DNA of 59,063 nucleotides from Marinitenerispora sediminis. Lineage in GTDB: Bacteria; Actinomycetota; Actinomycetes; Streptosporangiales; Streptosporangiaceae. The notes beneath the pieces are model-generated. The model saw only the letters and a list, made by a program, of their open reading frames with translations, did no database searches and was not told the DNA's origin. A program made the position numbers and the translations under genes. Positions 11,405 to 18,849 of the stretch are shown piece after piece. The DNA is taken from the NCBI RefSeq assembly GCF_003336425.1, contig NZ_QEIO01000013.1, forward strand, positions 1 through 59,063. The letters run 5' to 3'. The stretch's first letter is position 1. Each line of letters opens with the position of its first letter.

Positions 11405-12133
11405 GTGGCCCTGTCGGACGAGATCGCCGAAGACCTGCTGACGGCGATCATCGACGGACGCTACTCCGCCGGCAGCGCGCTGCCGCCCGAGGGCGAACTC
11501 GCCGAGAAGTACGCGGTCAGCCGGCTCACCGTCCGGGAGGCGATCACCGCGCTGCGGGTGCAGAGCGTCGTGCGGATCCAGCGCGGCCGGGGCACCTACG
11601 TCAACCCGCCGGACCAGTGGACCGCCCTGGAGCCCATGATCCGGGCCGCCGCCTCCACCCCCCGCACCAGCGCCGCCATCTCCGACCGGCTCATCGAGGC
11701 CCGCCGGCTGATCGAGACCGGCGCCGCCCAACTCGCCGCCGAGCGCCGTACCGACGAGGACCTGGAGCAGCTGGCCGCCCTGCTCGACGACATGCGCGCC
11801 GCCGACGGTGCCAGCGACGTCGAACTGTTCGTCCAGGCCGACATCGCCTTCCACGACGGCGTTATGCGCGCCACCGGCAACGCGTTCGTGCCGCTGCTCT
11901 TCGAACCGTTCGGGCGGCTGCTGGTGGAGGCGCGCCGCGAGACGTCGGCGGTCGCGCAGATCCGGGCGCACGCCATCGACCACCACGCGGCCATTCTCGA
12001 CGCGATCAGAGCCGGCGACGCCGAACGCGCCCGCACGGCCATGACGGCGCACCTCAACCAGACCGCCGACGACCTGCACACCCACGTGGTCGCGCCGAGG
12101 ACCGCGCCGGACGAGGCCGCCGGCACCGGCTGA
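11405..12133 (+). CDS. FadR-family (GntR) transcriptional regulator
   Basis: A 242-residue regulator with an N-terminal winged helix (about 5-70, with PPEGELAEKYAVSRLTVREAI) and a C-terminal FCD effector domain (about 90-230) that keeps the DIAFHDGVMRATGN region carrying metal-binding residues. FCD regulators sense small organic acids or sugar acids. It precedes a four-carbon acid sugar catabolic set on the same strand and has a perfect palindrome just upstream, so it probably represses both itself and that set. The start is GTG, preceded by GGAAGGAGG. Confidence 0.94.
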   Translation: MALSDEIAEDLLTAIIDGRYSAGSALPPEGELAEKYAVSRLTVREAITALRVQSVVRIQRGRGTYVNPPDQWTALEPMIRAAASTPRTSAAISDRLIEARRLIETGAAQLAAERRTDEDLEQLAALLDDMRAADGASDVELFVQADIAFHDGVMRATGNAFVPLLFEPFGRLLVEARRETSAVAQIRAHAIDHHAAILDAIRAGDAERARTAMTAHLNQTADDLHTHVVAPRTAPDEAAGTG

Positions 12134-12190
12134 CCGGGCCTCCGGCCGTCCCGGGGCCAGCGGGTCCCGGGGCACGGTATCGGACAGACG

Positions 12191-12205
12191 GTCAGACTGC
12201 CTGAC
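12191..12205 (+). promoter_or_regulatory. inverted repeat resembling the FadR operator
   Basis: GTCAG and CTGAC flank a 5-bp spacer 43 bp before the sugar acid kinase gene. It shares TCAGAC with the palindrome at 11346-11371, so it is probably a second, weaker site for the same regulator. Binding is inferred. Confidence 0.5.
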
Positions 12206-12248
12206 ACCTCCCGCCCCCGTTCCCACCCGACCGAAGGAAACACACCTC

Positions 12249-13727
12249 ATGTCCCACCCTCCGCAGCCCGGTGCCGCCGAGGCCGCTGGCGCCGTACCGC
12301 TGGAGCGGCTACTGGCCGACCAGCCGGCCGTGCGCCCCGTCCCGGCCGCCGAGGTCGCCGCCCGCGTCGCCGGCGGCCCCCGGCTGGTCGTGCTCGACGA
12401 CGACCCCACCGGCACCCAGACGGTCGCCGACGTCCCGGTGCTCACCCGGTGGGAGGTGGACGACCTGCGGTGGGGGCTCCGCCAGGACAGCACGGCGCTG
12501 TTCGTGCTCACCAACAGCCGCAGCCTCGGCCCCGAGGAGGCCGCCGAGCGCACCCGCGCCGTCGTGCGCGCGCTGCGCACGGCGTCGGCCGCCGAAGGCG
12601 TGGACTTCGTGATCGCCAGCCGCAGCGACTCCACCCTGCGCGGCCACTTCCCGCTGGAGACCGACGTCATCGCCGACGAGCTCGCCGCCACCGGCGCCGG
12701 CCCGATCGACGGTGTGGTCGTCGTGCCCGCCTACATCGAGCCGGGCCGGCTCACCGTCGACTCCACGCACTGGATGCGCGCCGACGGCCGCATGCTGCCG
12801 GTGGGACAGAGCGAGTTCGCCCGCGACGCGACCTTCGGCTACCGCAGCTCCGACCTGCGCGCGTGGATCGAGGAGAAGACCGGCGGGCGCGTGGCCGCCG
12901 CCGACGTCCTCGCCGTGACCCTCGCGGACCTGCGGGAACGCGGTCCCGAGCACGTCGCCGGGCTGCTCGCCGGCCTGCGCGGCGGACGCCCCGCCGTGGT
13001 CGACGCCGCCTGCGACGACGACCTGCGGGTGCTCGCCCTCGCCCTCGCCGACGCGGAGGCGCGCGGCACGCGGCTGCTCTACCGGGTCGGCCCCTCGTTC
13101 GTACGCGCCCGCTCCGGCCAGGACGCCCGCCCGCCCCTCACCGCCGAGTCGCTTCGCGCCCTCAGCGCCGACCGGGACGGCGCCCCGGCCGCCGAGCACG
13201 GCCTGATCGCCGTCGGCTCGCACGTCGGACTCACCACCCGCCAGCTCGACCGGCTCCGCCAACTCGACGGCCTCGCCGAGTTCGAGCTGCACGTGCCCAC
13301 CCTGCTGGACGCCGACCGGCGCGCCGGCCACATCGCCGAGGTCGTGGCCGCCTGCGCCGCGGCCCTCGACCGCACCGAGGTGGTCCTGCGCACCAGCCGC
13401 GACCTGGTGGTGGGCGGCGACGCCGACAGCAGCCTGGCGATCGCCCGCGAGGTCTCCGCGGCCCTGGTCGAGTCCGTCCGCGCCATCGCGGCCGAACGGC
13501 GGCCGGCCTTCGTCGTCGCCAAGGGCGGCATCACCTCCAGCGACATCGCCACCGAGGGACTGGAGGTCCGCCGGGCCTGGGCACGCGGCACCATGCTCCC
13601 CGGCATCATCTCGCTGTGGCAGCCGGTCTCCGGGCCCGGCGCCGGCATCCCCTACATCGTGTTCCCCGGCAACGTCGGGGACGACGACGCTCTCGCCGTC
13701 GTTGTCGACCGTCTCAGGAGCCGTTGA
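12249..13727 (+). CDS. four-carbon acid sugar kinase family protein (3-oxo-tetronate kinase-like)
   Basis: This 492-residue protein belongs to the family once called DUF1537 (OtnK/DtnK). The N-terminal substrate domain begins with LVVLDDDPTGTQT, whose aspartates are the family hallmark. The C-terminal nucleotide-binding domain carries FVVAKGGITSSDIATEGL. Known members phosphorylate D-threonate, D-erythronate or 3-oxo-tetronate. The ATG follows GAAGGAAA. The stop overlaps the next start by one base (TGATG), coupling it to the aldolase. The neighbouring dehydrogenase fits the oxidise-phosphorylate-cleave route known for tetronates. The exact substrate is open. Confidence 0.9.
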   Translation: MSHPPQPGAAEAAGAVPLERLLADQPAVRPVPAAEVAARVAGGPRLVVLDDDPTGTQTVADVPVLTRWEVDDLRWGLRQDSTALFVLTNSRSLGPEEAAERTRAVVRALRTASAAEGVDFVIASRSDSTLRGHFPLETDVIADELAATGAGPIDGVVVVPAYIEPGRLTVDSTHWMRADGRMLPVGQSEFARDATFGYRSSDLRAWIEEKTGGRVAAADVLAVTLADLRERGPEHVAGLLAGLRGGRPAVVDAACDDDLRVLALALADAEARGTRLLYRVGPSFVRARSGQDARPPLTAESLRALSADRDGAPAAEHGLIAVGSHVGLTTRQLDRLRQLDGLAEFELHVPTLLDADRRAGHIAEVVAACAAALDRTEVVLRTSRDLVVGGDADSSLAIAREVSAALVESVRAIAAERRPAFVVAKGGITSSDIATEGLEVRRAWARGTMLPGIISLWQPVSGPGAGIPYIVFPGNVGDDDALAVVVDRLRSR

Positions 13728-14584
13728 TGCTGACGCGTGGAACCGACGTCCTGACCGGCGCCGCCGCCGAGCGCCGCGCCGTGCCCGGGTTCGTCGCCTA
13801 CAACCTGGAGACCGCGCAGGCTGTCGCGGCCGCGGCCGAACTGGCCGGCGCCCCGGTGCTGCTCCAGGCCGGGTCGAGCGCCTTCCGGCACACTGGACGC
13901 GACGCGCTCGTCGAACTCGCCCTGGGCGTGGCCCGGCGCAGCGCCGCCCCGATCGGCGTGCACCTCGACCACAGCCGGGATCCCGAGGAGGCCGCCGCCT
14001 GCATCGCCGCGGGCTACACCTCCGTCATGATCGACGGATCGCACCTTCCGTTCACCGAGAACGTCGAACTCACCCGCGCGGTGGTGCGCCGCGCCCACGA
14101 CGCGGGCGTGTGGGTGGAGGGGGAACTCGGCGCGATCGCCGGCGACGAGGACGTGTCCACCGACGCCTCCGGCGGCACCATGACCGACCCCGGCCAGGCG
14201 GCCGAGTTCGTCGCCGCCACCGGCGTGGACGCGCTCGCGGTCTCGGTCGGCAACGTGCACGGCTTCACCAGCGCGCCCGTCCGGCTCGACCTCGACCGGC
14301 TCGCCGACATCCACGAGCTCGTGCCGGTCCCGCTCGTCCTGCACGGTGCGAGCGGCCTGCCCGAGGAGCAGCTGCTCGGCGCGCTCGACCGCGGCGTCGC
14401 CAAGGTCAACGTCAACGCCGAACTGCGCCGCGCCTACCTGACCGCCGTCGCCGACCGCCTCCCGGAGGCGCTGCCCGCCTCCGACACCGTCGCCACCTGG
14501 GCGGCTGGCCGCGGCGCGGTGCGCGACACCGCACTGCGGATCATCCGGCTCCTCGGCCGCGCCGGCACCGAGCCGGCGCCCTGA
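13727..14584 (+). CDS. class II fructose-bisphosphate aldolase family protein (KbaY/GatY-like)
   Basis: A 285-residue zinc-dependent aldolase. The metal ligands are visible in HLDHS, GNVHG and LHGASG, and VEGELG and KVNVNAELR are family motifs. The start at 13727 is fixed by the TGATG overlap with the kinase and by homology, since the open frame runs far upstream inside the kinase gene. Here it probably cleaves or decarboxylates the phosphorylated keto acid to a triose phosphate. Characterised tetronate pathways normally use an OtnC-type (araD-like) aldolase for this step, so a family member of this kind is unusual. The 258-bp gap after it has no clear signal. Confidence 0.9.
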   Translation: MLTRGTDVLTGAAAERRAVPGFVAYNLETAQAVAAAAELAGAPVLLQAGSSAFRHTGRDALVELALGVARRSAAPIGVHLDHSRDPEEAAACIAAGYTSVMIDGSHLPFTENVELTRAVVRRAHDAGVWVEGELGAIAGDEDVSTDASGGTMTDPGQAAEFVAATGVDALAVSVGNVHGFTSAPVRLDLDRLADIHELVPVPLVLHGASGLPEEQLLGALDRGVAKVNVNAELRRAYLTAVADRLPEALPASDTVATWAAGRGAVRDTALRIIRLLGRAGTEPAP

Positions 14585-14842
14585 CAGGGCACTCCGCCTG
14601 CACACGCCGCGTCCGGGCGGAGCTGCGATATCCCGGGGGCGCCGCCGCGAGGAGGAGCGCCCGGATCCGGACCCCCGGCACCACCGCCGGGACGGCCCCG
14701 CCCACTCCGATCCCGCCACGGGAGCACCTCCGACCGCCGCACGGGGGGCGCGGCCGGACGCTCCCGCCGATCGGAGGCGGGCGGTCCCGGTGCGGCGGCG
14801 GCCGACCCCCGCAAGCACACCCACGACACTGAGGACCCGAAC

Positions 14843-15766
14843 ATGTCCGAATCCACCTCGTCCACGCCCGCCGTGCCCCGCGTCGCGGTGCTCGGCCTTG
14901 GCGCCATGGGGCTGCCCATGGCCCGCCACCTGGCCGCCGACCTGCCGGTCACCGTCTTCGACGTCGCCGCCGAACGCCGCGCGCTCCTCACTGCCGTCGG
15001 CGCCGAGGACGCCGCCAGCCCGGCCGAGGCGGCCCGTGCCGCCGACGTCGTGCTCGTCGCCGTCCGGGACCAGGCGCAGGTCGAGGCCGCGCTGTTCGGC
15101 CCGGACGGCGCCGCCACGACGCTGCGCCCGGGCGGGGTCGTCGTCCTCACCAGCACCGTCGGCCCCGACGCCACCCGCACCACGGCCGCCCGGCTCGCCG
15201 AGTACGGCATCCAGACCGTGGACGCCCCCGTCAGCGGCGGTCCCACCCGCGCCGGCAACGGCGACCTGCTCATCGTCGTGGGCGCGGCGCCCGCGGCGCT
15301 GGAGCCCGCCCGCCCGGTGCTGGAGCGGCTCGCCTCCACCCTCACCATCGTCGGGCCCAACCCCGGGGACGGCCAGGCGCTCAAGGCCATCAACCAGCTG
15401 CTCGCCGGCGTGCACATCGCCGCCGCGGCCGAGGCCGTCGCTCTGGCCCGCGGGCTCGGGCTGGACCCGGCCGTGGTCGTCGGCAGCCTCGCCCAGGGCG
15501 CGGCCGGCTCCTTCATGCTCGCGGACCGGGGACCCCGCATGCTCCAGGCGTACGGCGAGGGTGCCGAGGTCCGCTCGCGGCTGGACATCTTCGTCAAGGA
15601 CATGGGCATCGTCACCGACGTCGCCAAGGGCGCCCACGTGCCCACCCCGCTGGCGGCGGCCGCCCAGCAGCTCTACCTCCTCGGCGAGCGGGCCGGTCTC
15701 GGCGCCCAGGACGACTCCAGCGTGGTCACCGTGCTCTCGCCACGTGACGACACCGGGGACCGGTGA
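14843..15766 (+). CDS. NAD(P)-dependent 3-hydroxyacid dehydrogenase (GarR/LtnD type)
   Basis: A 307-residue beta-hydroxyacid dehydrogenase. The N-terminal Rossmann motif is GLGAMGLPMARHLA, the substrate loop is DAPVSGGPTRAGNGDL, and the catalytic lysine is K181 in ALKAINQLL. Relatives oxidise L-threonate, D-glycerate or tartronate semialdehyde. In this context it is likely to oxidise a tetronate to its 2-oxo form before the kinase acts. It is 258 bp from the aldolase, so it may have its own promoter or be the last gene of the same transcript. Confidence 0.92.
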   Translation: MSESTSSTPAVPRVAVLGLGAMGLPMARHLAADLPVTVFDVAAERRALLTAVGAEDAASPAEAARAADVVLVAVRDQAQVEAALFGPDGAATTLRPGGVVVLTSTVGPDATRTTAARLAEYGIQTVDAPVSGGPTRAGNGDLLIVVGAAPAALEPARPVLERLASTLTIVGPNPGDGQALKAINQLLAGVHIAAAAEAVALARGLGLDPAVVVGSLAQGAAGSFMLADRGPRMLQAYGEGAEVRSRLDIFVKDMGIVTDVAKGAHVPTPLAAAAQQLYLLGERAGLGAQDDSSVVTVLSPRDDTGDR

Positions 15767-15846
15767 CGAGCCGCGCCGCGCTGCTCACCTGCCCGGCGGC
15801 CAGGGCGGCGGCCGGGCGTGCGCCCGGCCGCCGCTAGGCTGGCGGT

Positions 15847-16338
15847 ATGGCATGGCTGCGCCGGTACGGACGACCGAGGGACGTGGAGTCCCGGCTCCAC
15901 CTGCCGTCCGGCGAACGGGCGCTGGCGCGCGGCACGACCCCCGAGGGTGAACTGGTCGCCACCACCCGCGCCCTGCACCTGCCCGACGGCCGCGCCGTTC
16001 CGTGGCAGGACGTCGACCAGATCCGCTGGACCGGCGCCGGCTTCACCTTCGTCGAGGAGGGCGCCGGCGAGCACACCTACACCGTCACCGAGCCCGGCCG
16101 GCTCGCGGAGACCGTCTACGAGCGGGTGACCGCGAGCATCCTGTTCACCCAGCACGTCCCGCTCACCGGCGACGCCGACGACCCCAGGGGCGCCAGACTG
16201 GTGGCCCGCCGCCCGCCCGACGGCGAGGACGTGCTGTGGCGGGTGTACTACGACGAGGGCGTGGATCCCACCGACCCGGCCGTGCGCGAGCGCGCCGCCA
16301 GGGCGCTGACCGAGGTCCGCGACCAGATGGGGTTGTAG
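15847..16338 (+). CDS. conserved actinobacterial-type protein of unknown function, 163 aa
   Basis: I do not recognise a named family. The protein is soluble and mostly beta: repeated strands around TTRALHLPDGRAVPWQDVDQIRW look like a PH-like or split-barrel domain, followed by a C-terminal helix (VRERAARALTEVRDQMG). There are no Cys clusters or membrane segments. Codon use matches the neighbours and the ATG start fits. The gene converges with the 45-residue ORF, the two stops lying only 5 bp apart, so it is probably unrelated to that operon. Confidence 0.8.
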   Translation: MAWLRRYGRPRDVESRLHLPSGERALARGTTPEGELVATTRALHLPDGRAVPWQDVDQIRWTGAGFTFVEEGAGEHTYTVTEPGRLAETVYERVTASILFTQHVPLTGDADDPRGARLVARRPPDGEDVLWRVYYDEGVDPTDPAVRERAARALTEVRDQMGL

Positions 16339-16343
16339 CCCGG

Positions 16344-16481
16344 TCACATCTTTCCGGTGCCGCGGCAGGCCGGGCAGCTCATCGTGTCCGAACTCTGGCC
16401 GCCGGAGCCGTCGTGGGTCGACTCGACGACACCGGTACCTCCGTAGACCGGACAGTCCGGTGCCTCGCCATGCTTGCCCAT
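16344..16481 (-). CDS. 45-residue Cys/Gly-rich small protein, candidate modified peptide or zinc knuckle
   Basis: This short ORF begins directly after the methyltransferase stop (TGAATG), with a strong GGAGG about 6 bp before its ATG, so its translation is well supported. The peptide has two related motifs, CPVYGGTG (10-17) and CPACRGTG (36-43), the second a DnaJ-like CxxCxGxG half-knuckle. Between them is a Ser/Gly-rich stretch with a DG pair (D24-G25) and several hydroxyl residues. Two readings fit: a tiny zinc-binding protein, or a precursor peptide modified by the adjacent isoaspartate-type methyltransferase. The first motif lacks its second cysteine (Tyr13), which weakens the zinc reading. 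No function is known to me. Confidence 0.7.
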   Translation of the reverse strand: MGKHGEAPDCPVYGGTGVVESTHDGSGGQSSDTMSCPACRGTGKM

Positions 16482-17609
16482 TCACGTCCTCCGTTCGACA
16501 GGGGTGGCGGGACGGTCCAGCCACACGCGCTGCCCGTCTGGGGTGACGTCCAGGCCGAACCGCTCCGCGTCCGGCTCGCCCCAGCTCACCCAGTCCCGGT
16601 ACGCGGTCACCAGCTCGTCCCACAGGTCACGCGGTCCACGCTGGGTCACCTGCGCTGCGCCGTCGTCGGGCGGCGCCACGGCGATGGCGTGTGAGTCGCT
16701 CGCCAGGTCTCGCACGACGAGCCGGAACGTGCCGTCCACCGGATTCCGCACGCCGCCCCCCACGGTCACTCCCGGCAGCAGACCCGCCAGAGCCACGCGC
16801 AGCCCGGCGCCGCCCTGATCGAGACGGCGCGGGTCCACGCCGGCCGGCGACTCCCGCCGCTCGCCGTGGATCGGAACGAGCGGTTCCCGCTGGCCGCGCA
16901 GCAGCATGTACGTCGCACCACCGTGGAAACGGCCCACAGCGGTGCCGTTGGCGGCGATCACGAACCGCACCTTCAGCCGTGCGCCGGATGCCGCCATCCA
17001 CGGAGCCACGATCACGCCGCCCGGACGAGTCTGGGTCACCCACGTGTACGGGATCTCCCGCACACCGCAGGTGACGTGCACGCGGTCATACGGCGCGCGG
17101 TCGGCCCACCCCAACGCGCCGTCGCCGACGATCAGGGTGGGGGCGAACGCGGCGAGTTCGAGGTTCGCGGCGGCGCGCTCGGCGAGTCGGGGGTCCACCT
17201 CGACCGAGGTGACATTCCGGTCCCCGACCCGTGCCGAGAGCAGCGCGCATGTCCATCCGGTTCCGGTGCCGATCTCCAGCGTCTGGTCGCCGGGGTCGGG
17301 CGCCAACAGGCGGAGGAAGTCCAGGACCACGCCCGGGGCGGAGAGCGAGCAGGTGTAGTTCGCCGTCCGCACCACGGTTTCGGCGGTCAGCTCGGTGGCG
17401 CCGTCATCGATCTGGGTGACGATGGCGGTGTCGCCGTACACCGTCGCCCACCAGTTCTCGGGATCGGCGGTCCGGTCGATCCACACCCGGCGATCCGCGT
17501 CCCAGCCCGCGTTCGGCGCGAAGAGATGCCGGGGGGCGGCCCGGAACACCTCGGCCCATTCCGGTGGGAGGTAGAGACCGGCGATCCGATCACCGTTGGG
17601 CGGGGGCAT
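16482..17609 (-). CDS. protein-L-isoaspartate O-methyltransferase-like enzyme with C-terminal extension
   Basis: A 375-residue SAM-dependent enzyme of the PCMT fold. The SAM motif LEIGTGTGWTCALLS covers about 110-125, and GDGALGWADRAPYDRVHVTCG is the next conserved block. Canonical repair enzymes are about 210-230 residues; here about 145 residues follow, and the usual ISQP-type active-site loop reads VTQIDDG. Such extended forms are known from RiPP clusters, where they methylate Asp to give aspartimides, and from the FxLD lanthipeptide methyltransferases. I chose the ATG at 17609 because GGAAAGG precedes it; a longer in-frame start exists at 17636. The 45-residue ORF follows with no gap. Confidence 0.88.
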   Translation of the reverse strand: MPPPNGDRIAGLYLPPEWAEVFRAAPRHLFAPNAGWDADRRVWIDRTADPENWWATVYGDTAIVTQIDDGATELTAETVVRTANYTCSLSAPGVVLDFLRLLAPDPGDQTLEIGTGTGWTCALLSARVGDRNVTSVEVDPRLAERAAANLELAAFAPTLIVGDGALGWADRAPYDRVHVTCGVREIPYTWVTQTRPGGVIVAPWMAASGARLKVRFVIAANGTAVGRFHGGATYMLLRGQREPLVPIHGERRESPAGVDPRRLDQGGAGLRVALAGLLPGVTVGGGVRNPVDGTFRLVVRDLASDSHAIAVAPPDDGAAQVTQRGPRDLWDELVTAYRDWVSWGEPDAERFGLDVTPDGQRVWLDRPATPVERRT

Positions 17610-17653
17610 GGGGACCTTTCCGAGCGGGGATGCCACAGCGAGGGTATGCCCCC

Positions 17654-17711
17654 GCTGTGGTTCCCATCAGCGAAAATGGCCCACTCCGGCCATCAGGCGG
17701 GCGCCGGGTCC
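17654..17711. repeat. diverged direct repeat, copy A
   Basis: This 58-bp stretch aligns without gaps to 17970-18027 with roughly three quarters identity by eye; shared blocks are CTGTGGT, CAGCG, AAATG, CGGCC, TCAGG and CGGGTCC. Copy B contains the 3' end of the ATP-binding gene, so copy A looks like the surviving end of a second, lost copy of such a gene. Confidence 0.65.
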
Positions 17712-17712
17712 C

Positions 17713-17996
17713 TGTCTCCTTCACCGAGCAGAACACTGGTCCCACCACCCCGGTCCTGCTCCAGCTGCTCACCAAGGTTCTCGACGAGAACGCGGAGCTG
17801 CCCTCGGGTAACGCCTACTCCACCATCGACGACGTCTTCCGCTTCACCGAGGTCCTGCGCGGCCGTGGCACCGCCCACGGACGGCGTTCCTGTCTCCCGT
17901 GCTCTTCGACTACGAGGGCGGTGCGCAGGCCGCCGTCGGCCTGCGCGATGCGGCGCTGGTGCATCCCGCCCTGTGGTCTGCACCAGCGCAAATGAC
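17713..17996 (+). pseudogene. frameshifted coding remnant between the direct repeats
   Basis: On the plus strand, codons end almost only in G/C over two adjoining frames: first about 17713-17880 (FTEQNTGPTTPVLLQLLTKV to FRFTEVLRG), then, after a frame change near 17880, TAFLSPVLFDYEGGAQAAVG and onward to about 17990. There is no plausible start codon. It opposes the direction of the flanking genes. I do not recognise the family, so this is a fragment call based on composition only. Confidence 0.45.
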
Positions 17997-18027
17997 CGAA
18001 CACGGCCCTCAGGTGGGCGACGGGTCC
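17970..18027. repeat. diverged direct repeat, copy B
   Basis: Partner of 17654-17711. It includes the stop codon and last codons of the ATP-binding protein on the minus strand. Confidence 0.65.
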
Positions 18028-18509
18028 GCGCCGGGCCGGGGGTGCGCCGGATGCGGCGGGAGGAAGTAGAGCCGTCCCCGGTCGCGACGGGGGAGCGGTG
18101 GCGCCTGGCGGGGCGGCCACTCCAGGCGGAACCAGACGACGGGTTCGCCGGGCATGCGGCCCCAGGCGTTCGCGAGGGCGTCCACGAGGAAGAGGCCACG
18201 CCCGCTCTCGGCCATAAGGCCGGGGTTCTTGAGTGTGGGCGAGGTGTCGCCGATTCCCTCGTCGGTGACGTAGACGCGCAGCGCGTGGGGCCACAGGGCC
18301 AGTCCGACGCTGAAGGTGCCGGAGTCGCCGCTGGTGGTGTGGCGCAGGGCGTTGGTGGCGAGCTCGCTGGTGAGCAGGACGGCGTTGGCCTGGACCTCGT
18401 CGGGGACGACGGGGCCGAAGGGGGAAGCGAGCGACCAGGTGAGCCAGGCACGGGCGGCGGCGACGCTTTTGGGGGCGCCGGGGAAGTGGGAGACGTGGAG
18501 GCGGTGCAT
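18009..18509 (-). CDS. ATP-binding protein, anti-sigma-factor-like HATPase
   Basis: A 166-residue single-domain GHKL ATPase of the RsbW/SpoIIAB-like group that is abundant in actinobacteria. The N box reads ELATNALRHT, the ATP lid region YVTDEGIGD, and the end of the domain ESGRGLFLVDALANAWG. Such proteins bind or phosphorylate regulators, and partners are often encoded nearby. The start at 18509 is preferred because GGGAGGAGG lies about 8 bp upstream; an ATG two codons earlier is too close to it. A Pro/Arg-rich tail of about 30 residues follows the domain. It is divergent from the XRE regulator. Confidence 0.9.
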   Translation of the reverse strand: MHRLHVSHFPGAPKSVAAARAWLTWSLASPFGPVVPDEVQANAVLLTSELATNALRHTTSGDSGTFSVGLALWPHALRVYVTDEGIGDTSPTLKNPGLMAESGRGLFLVDALANAWGRMPGEPVVWFRLEWPPRQAPPLPRRDRGRLYFLPPHPAHPRPGADPSPT

Positions 18510-18656
18510 GGTCATGCCTCCTCCCGGGAAATGGAGCGGCGGGTCTGGAATCCACGCCGGTGAATTTCCGCTCGGTGTGCATGACAGTCTCGGACATATG
18601 TCGCGATAGCATTTGGCATTGCGTCCGAACCTGCTCCCGTCAGGTTGTGGGCCGTA

Positions 18657-18690
18657 GGCCCCACCGGGTGGCGTAACACCTGGTGGGGCC
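18657..18690 (+). other. strong hairpin in the divergent promoter region
   Basis: GGCCCCACCGGGTG and CACCTGGTGGGGCC pair over 14 positions (one G-U) around a GCGTAA loop, followed by GTTCTTGT. It looks like an intrinsic terminator, yet it lies between two divergent genes (18509 minus, 18850 plus) with no gene to end there. It could be an attenuator in the leader of the XRE gene or the end of an unseen small RNA. The rest of the 340-bp gap is AT-richer than its surroundings and holds no gene. Confidence 0.6.
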
Positions 18691-18849
18691 GTTCTTGTGC
18701 TGCGTTCTGGCAGCTCATTCATCCTGGGGGAGCGGTCCGATGAATGCCATGCGTGACCAAGGGCGGGAGAATGTCGAGAAGTGTCGTGGCGGGATGAAAG
18801 GGTTTGTGGTGCTGTGGCACCGCAGCTATCGGTGTGCTTCACTGAGATC

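Noticed and set aside
9593-12691. 1032-codon open frame on the minus strand
   Set aside because: It lies antisense to the GH18, FadR and kinase genes, which have clear motifs; it is a high-GC shadow rich in Arg/Gly/Val without domains.
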